NCBI GenBank assembly: GCA_003574785.1
Contig: QORU01000001.1
Span: 248,001-312,000 of the forward strand
Direction: 5' to 3'
Source of the DNA: Taklimakanibacter deserti
Lineage (GTDB): Bacteria > Pseudomonadota > Alphaproteobacteria > Rhizobiales > Aestuariivirgaceae
Length of the DNA: 64,000 nucleotides
Part shown: positions 52,866 to 62,463 of the stretch, one piece after another
Layout of the letters: the number at the start of each line of letters is the position of its first letter
Numbering within the stretch: the first letter of the stretch is position 1
Translations under genes and position numbers: made by a program
Notes under the pieces: generated by a model
Database searches by the model: none
Told to the model about the DNA's origin: nothing
Seen by the model: only the letters and a program-made list of their open reading frames with translations

Positions 52866-53621
52866 ATGGATATTTCGGGGATTGCGGGGGTGGTGACGGG
52901 TGGCGGCTCGGGACTAGGGGCGGCGACGGCGCGGGCGCTTGCGGAGAAGGGCGCCAAGGTCACCGTCCTCGACATCAGTCTCGATGCTGCGAGGGCGGTC
53001 GCTGAGGAAATCGGCGGCCTCGCACTTGCCTGCGACGTGACGCAGGAAACGGCCGCCGATGCGCTCGATGAAGCGGCTGAAGTGCACGGGACGGCGCGCG
53101 TACTCGTCAATTGTGCCGGCATTGCGCCATCTGGCCGGACGGTGGGAAGGGAGGGGGCGCTGCCGCTCGCCGATTATGCCAAGGTCATCAACGTCAATCT
53201 GATCGGCACCTTCAACATGCTTCGGCTCGCTGCCGCCCGCATGGCCAAACTCGATCCCATAGACGGGGAGCGGGGCGTCATCATCAATACGGCGAGCATC
53301 GCCGCTTATGAAGGCCAGATCGGTCAGGTGGCCTACGCATCCTCCAAAGGCGGCGTCGTCGGCATGACACTGCCGGCGGCGCGCGATCTCGCCTCCTCAG
53401 GCATCCGTGTCAACGCCATAGCTCCCGGCATCTTCATGACGCCGATGCTTATGACGGTGTCGGAAGACTATCGCCAGAGCCTCGCGGCGCAAGTGCCGTT
53501 CCCGTCACGCCTCGGCGATCCGGCCGAATTCGCGAGCCTCGCCGTTCACATCGTCGAGAACAGGATGATCAATGGCGAAACCATAAGGCTCGACGGCGCC
53601 CTGCGGATGGGGCCGCGGTAA
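52866..53621 (+). CDS. Short-chain dehydrogenase/reductase (HSD10-like)
   Basis: A 251-residue classical SDR. The NAD(P) motif is GVVTGGGSGLGAATARAL (TGxxxGxG), the structural VNCAGIAP is present, and the catalytic set is Asn in VINVNLIGTFNML, Ser in INTASIAAYEGQIGQ and Tyr-x-x-x-Lys in VAYASSKGG. Acidic D in TVLDIS after beta2 favours NAD. Similarity is closest to 3-hydroxyacyl-CoA dehydrogenase type II proteins. AAAGGAG lies before the ATG. Confidence 0.94.
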   Translation: MDISGIAGVVTGGGSGLGAATARALAEKGAKVTVLDISLDAARAVAEEIGGLALACDVTQETAADALDEAAEVHGTARVLVNCAGIAPSGRTVGREGALPLADYAKVINVNLIGTFNMLRLAAARMAKLDPIDGERGVIINTASIAAYEGQIGQVAYASSKGGVVGMTLPAARDLASSGIRVNAIAPGIFMTPMLMTVSEDYRQSLAAQVPFPSRLGDPAEFASLAVHIVENRMINGETIRLDGALRMGPR

Positions 53622-53658
53622 GGGCCCGCGCGCCATTCGAGACTCGCGGGCGGTCAGA

Positions 53659-53979
53659 TCAGGCGGCGGTCTTCTCGGCCAGAAGCGTCTTGAGCTCGCC
53701 CGACTGGTACATCTCGGTGACGATATCGCAGCCGCCGACGAACTCGCCCTTCACATAAAGCTGGGGAATGGTTGGCCAGTTCGAATAGTCCTTGATGCCC
53801 TGGCGCAGGTCGCCCGAGTCCAGAACATTGACGCCCTTATAATCGGCGCCGAGATGATCGAGGATCTGCACGACGCGGCCGGAGAAGCCGCACATCGGCA
53901 TTTCCGGCGTGCCCTTCATGAACAGCACCACGTCGTTCGACTTCACTTCATTGTCAATCCAGGTCTTGATGTCGGTCAT
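53659..53979 (-). CDS. grxD: Monothiol glutaredoxin (Grx4/GrxD type)
   Basis: A 106-residue CGFS glutaredoxin (Cys30 in [14 protein letters not shown]) with [23 protein letters not shown] for glutathione contacts. It binds or transfers [2Fe-2S] clusters, often as a complex with BolA, which is encoded two genes upstream on the same strand. Confidence 0.97.
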   Translation of the reverse strand: MTDIKTWIDNEVKSNDVVLFMKGTPEMPMCGFSGRVVQILDHLGADYKGVNVLDSGDLRQGIKDYSNWPTIPQLYVKGEFVGGCDIVTEMYQSGELKTLLAEKTAA

Positions 53980-54211
53980 TTTTAGCTCGCTCTCTCAGAT
54001 AGTCCCTATGTTCCTCATGACGCTCTTCGGCCGACTTCTCGGCCAGCCATAAGGCGGCGTTGCTCTGTCTCATCAGCGTATTCGGCTCGCGGGTCCGATA
54101 AGACAATTGCCAGTCATATTCCTTCCGCCTGCTCAATATGCGCAGCACAACAAACACCAGACCCGCCACGACAATCGCTAGAATTAGGGCAATCGCGATC
54201 GGATCGGGCAT
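53954..54211 (-). CDS. Small membrane protein between bolA and grxD
   Basis: An 85-residue protein with an N-terminal transmembrane helix ([22 protein letters not shown]) and a charged cytoplasmic tail ([26 protein letters not shown]). It overlaps the grxD start by 26 bp and lies seven bases after bolA. I do not recognise it, but its position suggests co-translation with the Fe-S genes. Confidence 0.7.
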   Translation of the reverse strand: MPDPIAIALILAIVVAGLVFVVLRILSRRKEYDWQLSYRTREPNTLMRQSNAALWLAEKSAEERHEEHRDYLRERAKNDRHQDLD

Positions 54212-54218
54212 CCTTGAT

Positions 54219-54455
54219 TCAGTCCTCCGGTGCGCTGGTCTGCAGCGCCAAAGCATGCAACTCGCCGCCCATTCTACCCTTCAGCGCGGCATAAATCATC
54301 TGATGTTGCTGAACCCGTGATTTGCCCCTGAAGGAGGAGGAAACGACATTGGCGGCATAGTGGTCGCCGTCGCCCGCCAAGTCACGGATCTCCACATGCG
54401 CATCCGGAAGAGCTTCCTTGATCAGACGCTCGATATCGGACGCGTTCATGGCCAT
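54219..54455 (-). CDS. bolA: BolA family protein
   Basis: A 78-residue BolA protein (DIERLIKEALPDAHVEIRDLAGDGDHYAANVVSSSFRGKSRVQQHQMIYAALKGRM). The conserved His in V-Q-Q-H-Q is the Fe-S ligand used in BolA-Grx complexes. AAGGAG precedes the ATG. It starts 23 bp after purL, completing the purL-bolA-grxD order. Confidence 0.95.
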   Translation of the reverse strand: MAMNASDIERLIKEALPDAHVEIRDLAGDGDHYAANVVSSSFRGKSRVQQHQMIYAALKGRMGGELHALALQTSAPED

Positions 54456-54478
54456 GCTTGTCTTCTCCTTCAGGTCCT

Positions 54479-56683
<2,205 letters not shown>

Positions 56684-56758
56684 GGTTTTCGCTGGGCCGG
56701 GCCTGGAGAAGGGTCTGCTTAGCGGGCTTGGAGAGGGATAACAACTCACCAATTCAGG

Positions 56759-57403
56759 TCATGCGGGAGGCCCGATCGCGCCGGCCCAGGCCTTCGTCGC
56801 CGATATCCGCTGCCACCATTGGGCGACGCGCGGAAACTCCGCTACGAGCCTGCGGCCCTCGTCGGCCTCGAGAAAATAGCCGAAGACGGGCGCCGCATGG
56901 AAATCGGCGAGGGTGGGGAACTCCTCGGCGAGGAAAGCCTGCCAGCCCATGAGATAATGCAGCGCCTGCATATAGGTGCGCGCCTTGGGCAGGGCCGCCG
57001 CGATCAAGGCTTCATCGGTGGGCTTGCCTTCGGCCGGGTTCCCCACGCGCTCGACATAGACGTCCCAGACGAGCGCGCGATAGGCGTAGGCATCGGTCAT
57101 CGACATGATCTGCGTCATGCGGGCGCGGTTCTCGGCCGCCGCGGGCTGCAGCGCGGGCCCCAGAAAGGCTTCGTCGACATAGCGGTTGATCGCCGCCGTC
57201 TCATAGAGGACGAAATCGCCATGGCGGAAAGCGGGGATGCGTAGGAAAGGATGCAGCTTGCGATAGGCGTCGAGATCGGCGTCGGGGGAGAATATGTCGA
57301 CGGGCTCGAGGGCATAGGCGACGCCCTTCGTCTCGAGCGCCATCAGAACGGCGCGCACATAGACGCTGTAGCGGGCGCCGAAGACGGTGACCTCGGCGCT
57401 CAC
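56759..57403 (-). CDS. Glutathione S-transferase family protein
   Basis: A 214-residue protein with a thioredoxin-fold N-domain ([36 protein letters not shown], then [29 protein letters not shown] with the cis-Pro and the ETAAI glutathione motif) and a helical C-domain. The GTG start overlaps the purQ stop in GTGA, so it is co-translated with purQ and precedes purL. Its place inside the purine operon is seen in other Hyphomicrobiales, but its role is unknown. Confidence 0.88.
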   Translation of the reverse strand: MSAEVTVFGARYSVYVRAVLMALETKGVAYALEPVDIFSPDADLDAYRKLHPFLRIPAFRHGDFVLYETAAINRYVDEAFLGPALQPAAAENRARMTQIMSMTDAYAYRALVWDVYVERVGNPAEGKPTDEALIAAALPKARTYMQALHYLMGWQAFLAEEFPTLADFHAAPVFGYFLEADEGRRLVAEFPRVAQWWQRISATKAWAGAIGPPA

Positions 57404-58062
57404 GCCGCAAGCAGGCTTTCGAAAAGCGGCCGGCAATCGCTGTTGCCGTGCAAGGGCTCGATCATGTTCTCGGGGTGCGGCATCATGCCGATGACATTGC
57501 CTTCCATGTTCATGATGCCGGCAATGTCGCTCGTCGCGCCATTGGGATTGGTCTCCTCGGCATAGCGGAAGATGATGCGGTTCTCATCCTCGAGCGCCTT
57601 CAGCGTATCGGCGTCGCAAACATAATTGCCTTCGCCATGGGCCACGGGGCAGCGCACGACATCGCCTTGCTTCATGCGGTTGGTGAAGAAGGTGCGGGTG
57701 TTCTCGACCTTGAGCTTCACTTCGCGGCAGACGAATTTGAGGCCGGAATTGCGCAACAGCGCGCCGGGCAGCAGGCCGGCTTCGGTCAGGATCTGGAAGC
57801 CGTTGCAGACGCCGAGCACCTTCAGGCCCTTGGCCGCCTTGGCGCGGACATCGGTCATGATCGGCGAGCGCGCCGCGATGGCGCCGCAGCGCAGATAGTC
57901 GCCATAGGAGAAGCCGCCTGGCACGGCGACGAGATCGACCTTGGGGAGCGTCGTCTCGGTGTGCCAGACAATGGCCGGCTTCTCGCCGGTGACGGCTTCG
58001 AGGGCCCGCGCCATATCGCGTTCGCGATTGATGCCGGGAAAGAGGATGACGGCGGATTTCAT
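57400..58062 (-). CDS. purQ: Phosphoribosylformylglycinamidine synthase, glutaminase subunit
   Basis: A 220-residue class I glutamine amidotransferase giving ammonia to PurL. The nucleophile Cys is in [17 protein letters not shown] and the His-x-Glu in [13 protein letters not shown]. The start [21 protein letters not shown] is standard. A hairpin with a T-run lies 34 bp upstream. In most relatives purS comes directly before it; here plus-strand genes intervene. Confidence 0.98.
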   Translation of the reverse strand: MKSAVILFPGINRERDMARALEAVTGEKPAIVWHTETTLPKVDLVAVPGGFSYGDYLRCGAIAARSPIMTDVRAKAAKGLKVLGVCNGFQILTEAGLLPGALLRNSGLKFVCREVKLKVENTRTFFTNRMKQGDVVRCPVAHGEGNYVCDADTLKALEDENRIIFRYAEETNPNGATSDIAGIMNMEGNVIGMMPHPENMIEPLHGNSDCRPLFESLLAA

Positions 58063-58090
58063 GGGCGCTGCATAGCGAGATTCCGGCCGG

Positions 58091-58126
58091 TTAAAAAGCC
58101 CCTTCGATGCGTCCAGCGAGGGGCTT
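58091..58126 (-). terminator. Hairpin with T-run just upstream of purQ
   Basis: On the minus strand AAGCCCCT (58,126 to 58,119) pairs with AGGGGCTT (58,103 to 58,096) around a 15-base loop, and the second arm runs into TTTTT. It resembles an intrinsic terminator or attenuator for transcripts entering purQ from the direction of purS. Confidence 0.5.
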
Positions 58127-58134
58127 GTCCGGAT

Positions 58135-58154
58135 TTACATATAGGCGTATGTAA
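58135..58154. promoter_or_regulatory. Palindromic operator before the toxin-antitoxin pair
   Basis: TTACATA (58,135 to 58,141) and TATGTAA (58,148 to 58,154) are perfect inverted repeats around six bases. The site lies six bases upstream of the antitoxin ATG, where antitoxin or antitoxin-toxin complexes usually bind for autorepression. Confidence 0.65.
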
Positions 58155-58159
58155 GTAGC

Positions 58160-58450
58160 ATGAGCCATATCAGCATTCGAGACCTGCAGAAGATGTCCGG
58201 GGAAAAAATCGAAGCCCTGCCGGGACCGACAGCCGTGAAATCTGGCAACCGGACCGTGGGGCTGCTGATCCCCTTCAAACGCTCCGACCCCGACCGGATG
58301 GCGGCCATTCTCGCGCGTGCCGAAGAACTGAACAAGGGACGTGATCGTGCCGCAGATGACGCAGCGCTGGCAGCTATCGGGGTCGATCCCACGGATTGGT
58401 CCGTCGAGGCGGTGCGTGCGTTTCTGAAGGAGCGGTCGAAAAAGTCGTGA
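58160..58450 (+). CDS. Probable antitoxin of a PIN-domain toxin-antitoxin pair
   Basis: A 96-residue protein. The first half (MSHISIRDLQKMSGEKIEAL then VKSGNRTVGLLIPFKRSDPD) resembles a compact DNA-binding/antitoxin N-domain of the kind that starts with a short beta-strand and helix; the second half is helical and charged. I cannot name the family surely. Its stop overlaps the GTG start of a PIN-domain gene, and a palindrome precedes it. Both are typical of type II toxin-antitoxin operons. Confidence 0.75.
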   Translation: MSHISIRDLQKMSGEKIEALPGPTAVKSGNRTVGLLIPFKRSDPDRMAAILARAEELNKGRDRAADDAALAAIGVDPTDWSVEAVRAFLKERSKKS

Positions 58451-58893
58451 GAGCGCCATCGGCGACGCTCGTTCTTGATGCTGCGATTCTGATCTCGGCT
58501 GCAGGTGGAAGAAGTGCTGGCGCGATCACGGAAGCCCTGCGCAATGCTGTTCTTGTCACGACGGACCGCGTAATCGAAGAAGCGCGCCGGCGTATCGAAC
58601 TCGGCCTGAAGCGGCCGGATCTGCTGACCATCATCGATGCACTGGCTGAGGAGATAATGATAGTGCCGGTGACGACGCATGAGCCGCTGTTGGCGCGAAG
58701 CGAGGTCTCCTTGCGCGATGCCGTTGCAAGCCGGAACGGATCGACCAAGGATGCTCACGTGCTCGCGCTGGCCTGGGATGCCGATGCCGACATATGGACG
58801 ACCGATCGCGATTTTGCCGGAACCGGTGTCGCGACCTGGTCTACGCCGAACCTGCTGGAGGCGCTTGCCGAGACTGCCGGCAGCTCACCCTGA
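58447..58893 (+). CDS. PIN-domain toxin (VapC-like ribonuclease)
   Basis: A 148-residue PIN-domain protein starting at GTG 58,447, which overlaps the antitoxin stop (GTGA). The acidic residues of the RNase site are seen: Asp11 in LVLDAAILISA, Glu in DRVIEEARRR, Asp in STKDAHVLALAW, and Asp residues in IWTTDRDFAGTG. PIN toxins cut RNA when released from the antitoxin. The exact target is unknown. Confidence 0.85.
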   Translation: MRAPSATLVLDAAILISAAGGRSAGAITEALRNAVLVTTDRVIEEARRRIELGLKRPDLLTIIDALAEEIMIVPVTTHEPLLARSEVSLRDAVASRNGSTKDAHVLALAWDADADIWTTDRDFAGTGVATWSTPNLLEALAETAGSSP

Positions 58894-58995
58894 CAAGGAA
58901 CCGGTGGTTACGCGAAGATGCTGTTGAAACCGGTTCGATGACCTCCTTCGCCTTAGCCGCATTATGGCACAATCGAGCGGCGGAGATCATGTGAA

Positions 58996-59403
58996 ATGGC
59001 GAAGCGTAAAGGACAATGGGTGTGGGTCAGAACGCTGTCCGCAGAAGAGAAAGCGGATATTGCAGTCGCTTGCGAACGCATCATCACCGAGCTCTTCAAG
59101 CCTCGCTTCCTGCCCGAAATCCGTCCCACCTCGTTCAACTACCCGGTCGACATCTTCGGCCGATGGCGAGGCAACAAATACAGTTTCATCACACGCTACC
59201 GCTCGGGCTTTCCCGAGAATGCCGGCGAAGAGTTCGACATGGCGTTCACCCGTCTCGATCATATCGAGGAAAGCGCGGGGGAACACCGGTTCAATGTCAT
59301 GTGGCACAGACATACGGGACAGTGGTGGCGATTGCACAGCAATGTATCGCTCGCGATCGCCCTGGACTTGATCGGAACCAACGAGCTACTGCATCCCTTA
59401 TGA
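58996..59403 (+). CDS. Conserved hypothetical protein in the pur-operon insertion
   Basis: A 135-residue protein with a GGAG site before the ATG. Notable parts are LSAEEKADIAVACERIITELFKPRFLPEIRPTSFNYPVDIFGRWRGNKYSFITRYRSG and the C-terminal FNVMWHRHTGQWWRLHSNVSLAIAL, rich in aromatic, His and Arg residues. I do not recognise a named family. It is followed 48 bp downstream by the nucleotidyltransferase-fold gene. Confidence 0.7.
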   Translation: MAKRKGQWVWVRTLSAEEKADIAVACERIITELFKPRFLPEIRPTSFNYPVDIFGRWRGNKYSFITRYRSGFPENAGEEFDMAFTRLDHIEESAGEHRFNVMWHRHTGQWWRLHSNVSLAIALDLIGTNELLHPL

Positions 59404-59451
59404 AAACCAAGAGCACACAACGCAATTTCATGAAGCTGCTCGGGTGATGGG

Positions 59452-60030
59452 ATGCGCCGCGCCAAGATCCAGGAGCAAAATCGCTATCTGTTGGAACACC
59501 AGCGGCAGTTCCGAATAGCCGCCGATGTCGTTACGGAGGCCTGGATGGATTTCCCGGAAGTCCAGGCCATCGCAGTCATCGGGTCGGTTGCGAAGAGACT
59601 ATGGAAGGAGGTCCCGCGGTTCAGCGATTTCCGTCGCGCAGGCATCGAGGTGTGGCATGAGTGCAAGGATCTCGACCTTGCGCTGTGGCTCGCTTCCCAG
59701 GATCGGCTCGACGAACTGCGGCGGGCGGAGGTGCGCGCCTTGCACGACGCCTATCGGACCGGTCGGGGCAGCGGTGTCGCCGGGCATCAGGTCGATGTCT
59801 TTCTGTTCGAGCCGAAGAACAATGAGTATCTCGGCCGGCTCTGCAAATTCAATCAGTGCCCGAAAGGCAAGAGTGACTGTCTCGTTCCGGGCTGCGGGAC
59901 CATTCCGTTCAACAAGATCGTCGACGGCTTCGTTCCGCGCGATGACCTCCTGGCGGGAGCCGACGAGGCGATGCTCTATCGGAAGGGCGTCGGCCGCTTG
60001 CGCTCCGCTTTGGATCTGCCAGCGAACTAA
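59452..60030 (+). CDS. Nucleotidyltransferase-fold protein with a C-terminal cysteine cluster
   Basis: A 192-residue protein. The core of a minimal nucleotidyltransferase is visible: AIAVIGSVAKRLW (Gly44-Ser45), KDLDLALWL (Asp73 and Asp75 as metal ligands) and HQVDVFLFE (Asp115 as the third acidic residue). Residues 131 to 148 hold four cysteines (C131, C136, C143, C148), a probable zinc site. Such proteins may modify RNA, protein or antibiotics; toxin-antitoxin and defence loci contain relatives, but the role here is unknown. Its stop overlaps the stop of purS on the other strand by two bases. Confidence 0.72.
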   Translation: MRRAKIQEQNRYLLEHQRQFRIAADVVTEAWMDFPEVQAIAVIGSVAKRLWKEVPRFSDFRRAGIEVWHECKDLDLALWLASQDRLDELRRAEVRALHDAYRTGRGSGVAGHQVDVFLFEPKNNEYLGRLCKFNQCPKGKSDCLVPGCGTIPFNKIVDGFVPRDDLLAGADEAMLYRKGVGRLRSALDLPAN

Positions 60031-60266
60031 GCCAGCTCGATCTCGTAATTCTCGATGACGGTGTTGGCGAGGAGCTTCTTGCAGATGTCGTCGAGCTGGG
60101 CCTTGGCCTTCGCCTTGTCCGAGCTCTTCAGGTCGATCTCGAAATACTTGCCCTGGCGCACATGCTCGATGCCGGAGAAGCCGAGGGAGCCGAGCGCTCC
60201 CTCGATCGCCTTGCCCTGCGGGTCGAGCACGCCGTTCTTCAGCGTGACCTTGATCTTGGCTTTCAT
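60027..60266 (-). CDS. purS: Phosphoribosylformylglycinamidine synthase, PurS subunit
   Basis: A 79-residue PurS (KAKIKVTLKNGVLDPQGKAIEGALGSLGFSGIEHVRQGKYFEIDL), which bridges PurQ and PurL in the small-type FGAM synthase. It lies six bases after purC. The rest of the complex (purQ, purL) is about 2 kb away beyond plus-strand genes. Confidence 0.97.
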   Translation of the reverse strand: MKAKIKVTLKNGVLDPQGKAIEGALGSLGFSGIEHVRQGKYFEIDLKSSDKAKAKAQLDDICKKLLANTVIENYEIELA

Positions 60267-60272
60267 GGATTC

Positions 60273-61046
60273 TCAGTCGCTCTTCACCAGTTGCGGACGG
60301 GAACGTTCAGGCTCGGTCAGCTCCGGCATGATGCCGAGGCGCTTGGCCACTTCCTGATAGGCCTCGACGAGGCCGCCCATGTCGCGGCGGAAACGGTCCT
60401 TGTCCAGCTTGTCCTGGGTCTTGATGTCCCACAGGCGGCAGGAATCGGGGCTGATCTCGTCGGCAAGAACGATGCGCATCATGTCGTTCTCATAGAGGCG
60501 GCCGAACTCGACCTTGAAATCGACGAGCTTGATGCCGATGCCGAGGAAGAGGCCGGACATGAAATCATTGATGCGGATGGCGAGATGCATCATGTCGTCG
60601 ATCTCCTGGGGCGTGGCCCAGTTGAACGCGGTGATGTGCTCTTCCGAAACCATCGGATCGTTGAGCTCGTCCTTCTTGTAGTAGAATTCGATGATCGAGC
60701 GGGGCAGGGCGGTGCCTTCCTCGATGCCGAGACGCTTGGCGAGCGAGCCCGCGGCGACATTGCGCACCACGACCTCGAGCGGAATGATCTCGACCTCGCG
60801 CACGAGCTGCTCGCGCATATTGAGGCGCTTGAGGAAATGGGTGGGCAGGCCCAGCTCGTTGAGCCGCGTGAAGATCATTTCCGAGATGCGGTTGTTGAGC
60901 ACGCCCTTGCCGTCGATGACGGCTTTCTTCTGGGCATTGAAGGCGGTTGCGTCGTCCTTGTAGTGAACGATCAGGGTTCCGGGCTCAGGCCCTTCATACA
61001 GGATCTTGGCCTTGCCCTCATAAATGCGGGTGCGCCTGGTGTTCAT
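60273..61046 (-). CDS. purC: SAICAR synthetase
   Basis: A 257-residue ATP-dependent ligase of purine synthesis. It begins [24 protein letters not shown] and has [39 protein letters not shown] and [14 protein letters not shown] with substrate and Mg2+ residues. The ATG at 61,046 has a GAGG site; 61,061 is not needed. No gene is seen in the 270-bp divergent gap (61,047 to 61,316) to the zeta subunit gene. Confidence 0.98.
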   Translation of the reverse strand: MNTRRTRIYEGKAKILYEGPEPGTLIVHYKDDATAFNAQKKAVIDGKGVLNNRISEMIFTRLNELGLPTHFLKRLNMREQLVREVEIIPLEVVVRNVAAGSLAKRLGIEEGTALPRSIIEFYYKKDELNDPMVSEEHITAFNWATPQEIDDMMHLAIRINDFMSGLFLGIGIKLVDFKVEFGRLYENDMMRIVLADEISPDSCRLWDIKTQDKLDKDRFRRDMGGLVEAYQEVAKRLGIMPELTEPERSRPQLVKSD

Positions 61047-61316
61047 ATTCACTATCCTCATCCAGAAAACCCTTGTTGCCCTCGCAAATTACGTCCGCAA
61101 GGGGGACTTACGCCACCAATATCGAGAGGTTATGCGACTCAACCTTTGCCGCCATGGCTTAAACATAGTGCCTGTGGTTGCGCTGCACAATGGACCTAGC
61201 CCGAAGCCTCCGGATAATCAAGCGCGGTTGATTTGGGGCCGGTCAGCCGCTATCTCATCCGCCACGAGCTATTTGGCGCATCATTTTTAGCACTTTGGCG
61301 GAGAGGGAGACCCGGA

Positions 61317-61640
61317 ATGACGACATTCGACAAGCGCGAGGAAGGTTTTGAGCGAAAATTCGCCCTTGACGAGGAAATGAAGTTCCGGGCCATGGCGCGG
61401 CGGAACCGGATGCTGGGTGCGTGGGCTGCTCAAAAATTGGGTCTTTCCGGCGCCGATGCCGACGCCTATGCCAAAGCGGTGGTTGCCTCCGATTTCGAGG
61501 AAGCCGGCGATCACGACGTTTTCCGCAAGATTCGCAAGGATTTCGACGACAAGAGCGTGGCTGTGTCGGACCACCAGATCCGTCGCACCATGGACGAACT
61601 CCTCGGGAAGGCTGTCCAGCAGCTCCGGGACGAGGCTTGA
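61317..61640 (+). CDS. F1-ATPase inhibitor zeta subunit (DUF1476)
   Basis: A 107-residue alphaproteobacterial zeta protein, which blocks ATP hydrolysis by F1 in Paracoccus. It reads MTTFDKREEGFERKFALDEE then MKFRAMARRNRMLGAWAAQKLGL and VSDHQIRRTMDELLG. The N-terminal segment is the inhibitory region in characterised homologs. GAGAGGGAG lies before the ATG. It is divergent from purC, a frequent arrangement. Confidence 0.94.
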   Translation: MTTFDKREEGFERKFALDEEMKFRAMARRNRMLGAWAAQKLGLSGADADAYAKAVVASDFEEAGDHDVFRKIRKDFDDKSVAVSDHQIRRTMDELLGKAVQQLRDEA

Positions 61641-61650
61641 GACAAACCAA

Positions 61651-62418
61651 ATGAGCATTGACCTCAGGGCGCGGCTCGAAAAGCCGGAGCCTTTCTATTT
61701 CACCTGGATGACGCTGCCGGGCGCAATTGTCGCAGGGCAGGTGGCAAGGCTGCCTTACGAGGCTGTCTGCATCGACATGCAGCACGGCCTCTCGGGCTTC
61801 ACCGACGTGGCCGCGATGTCGCCGGCGATCACCGCCTCCGGCAAGCCGCTCCTGCTGCGCATCCTGTGGAACGATCCGGGCCTCGTCGGCCAGGCGCTCG
61901 ATGCCGGCGCATCGGCCGTCATCGCGCCCATGGTCAATACGCCGGCTGAGGCGCAGGCCCTGGTCAAGGCGGCGAAATATGCCCCGAACGGCATGCGCAG
62001 CTGGGGCGGCTACGCCGCTGTCCAGGCGGCAGGCCTGGTGCCCGCCGACTATCTGAAAGAGGCCAATCGCCGGACGATGATCTTCGCCATGATCGAGACC
62101 GAGGAAGCGCTCGGCAATCTCGACCAGATCGCCGCTACACCCGGTCTCGACGGGCTGTTCGTCGGTCCGAATGACCTGTCGATTTCGCTCGGCTTCGGCC
62201 TTGGCAAGGATCTCAAGATCCCCAAGCTCGAAGCCGCGATCAAGTCGATTGCCGCCGCGGCCACGAAGAACAAGCTGGTGCCGGGCGCCTTCGGTGGCTC
62301 GCCCGAGGCTTGCGCCTACTTCGTCGGACATGGCTTCAAATTCATCGCCGCGGCGACCGATGTCGGTCTGATGACGGCCGGCGCCAAGGCGATGCAGGAT
62401 CAATTGGCCAAGATTTGA
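61651..62418 (+). CDS. HpcH/HpaI family aldolase
   Basis: A 255-residue class II pyruvate-type aldolase. Visible are FTWMTLPGAIVAGQVARLPYEAVCIDMQHG (catalytic His), LLRILWNDPGLVGQALDAGASAVIAPMVNTPAEA (Arg), MIETEEALGNLDQI (metal Glu) and GLFVGPNDLSISLG (metal Asp). It cleaves or forms 2-keto-3-hydroxy acids; the substrate is open. The ATG at 61,651 is 10 bp after the zeta subunit stop; a longer frame from 61,417 is a shadow of the zeta gene. Confidence 0.93.
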   Translation: MSIDLRARLEKPEPFYFTWMTLPGAIVAGQVARLPYEAVCIDMQHGLSGFTDVAAMSPAITASGKPLLLRILWNDPGLVGQALDAGASAVIAPMVNTPAEAQALVKAAKYAPNGMRSWGGYAAVQAAGLVPADYLKEANRRTMIFAMIETEEALGNLDQIAATPGLDGLFVGPNDLSISLGFGLGKDLKIPKLEAAIKSIAAAATKNKLVPGAFGGSPEACAYFVGHGFKFIAAATDVGLMTAGAKAMQDQLAKI

Positions 62419-62463
62419 CGCCGGAACCAATAGCGTACAAACTCGCCTGGCAGTGAGGCATTC

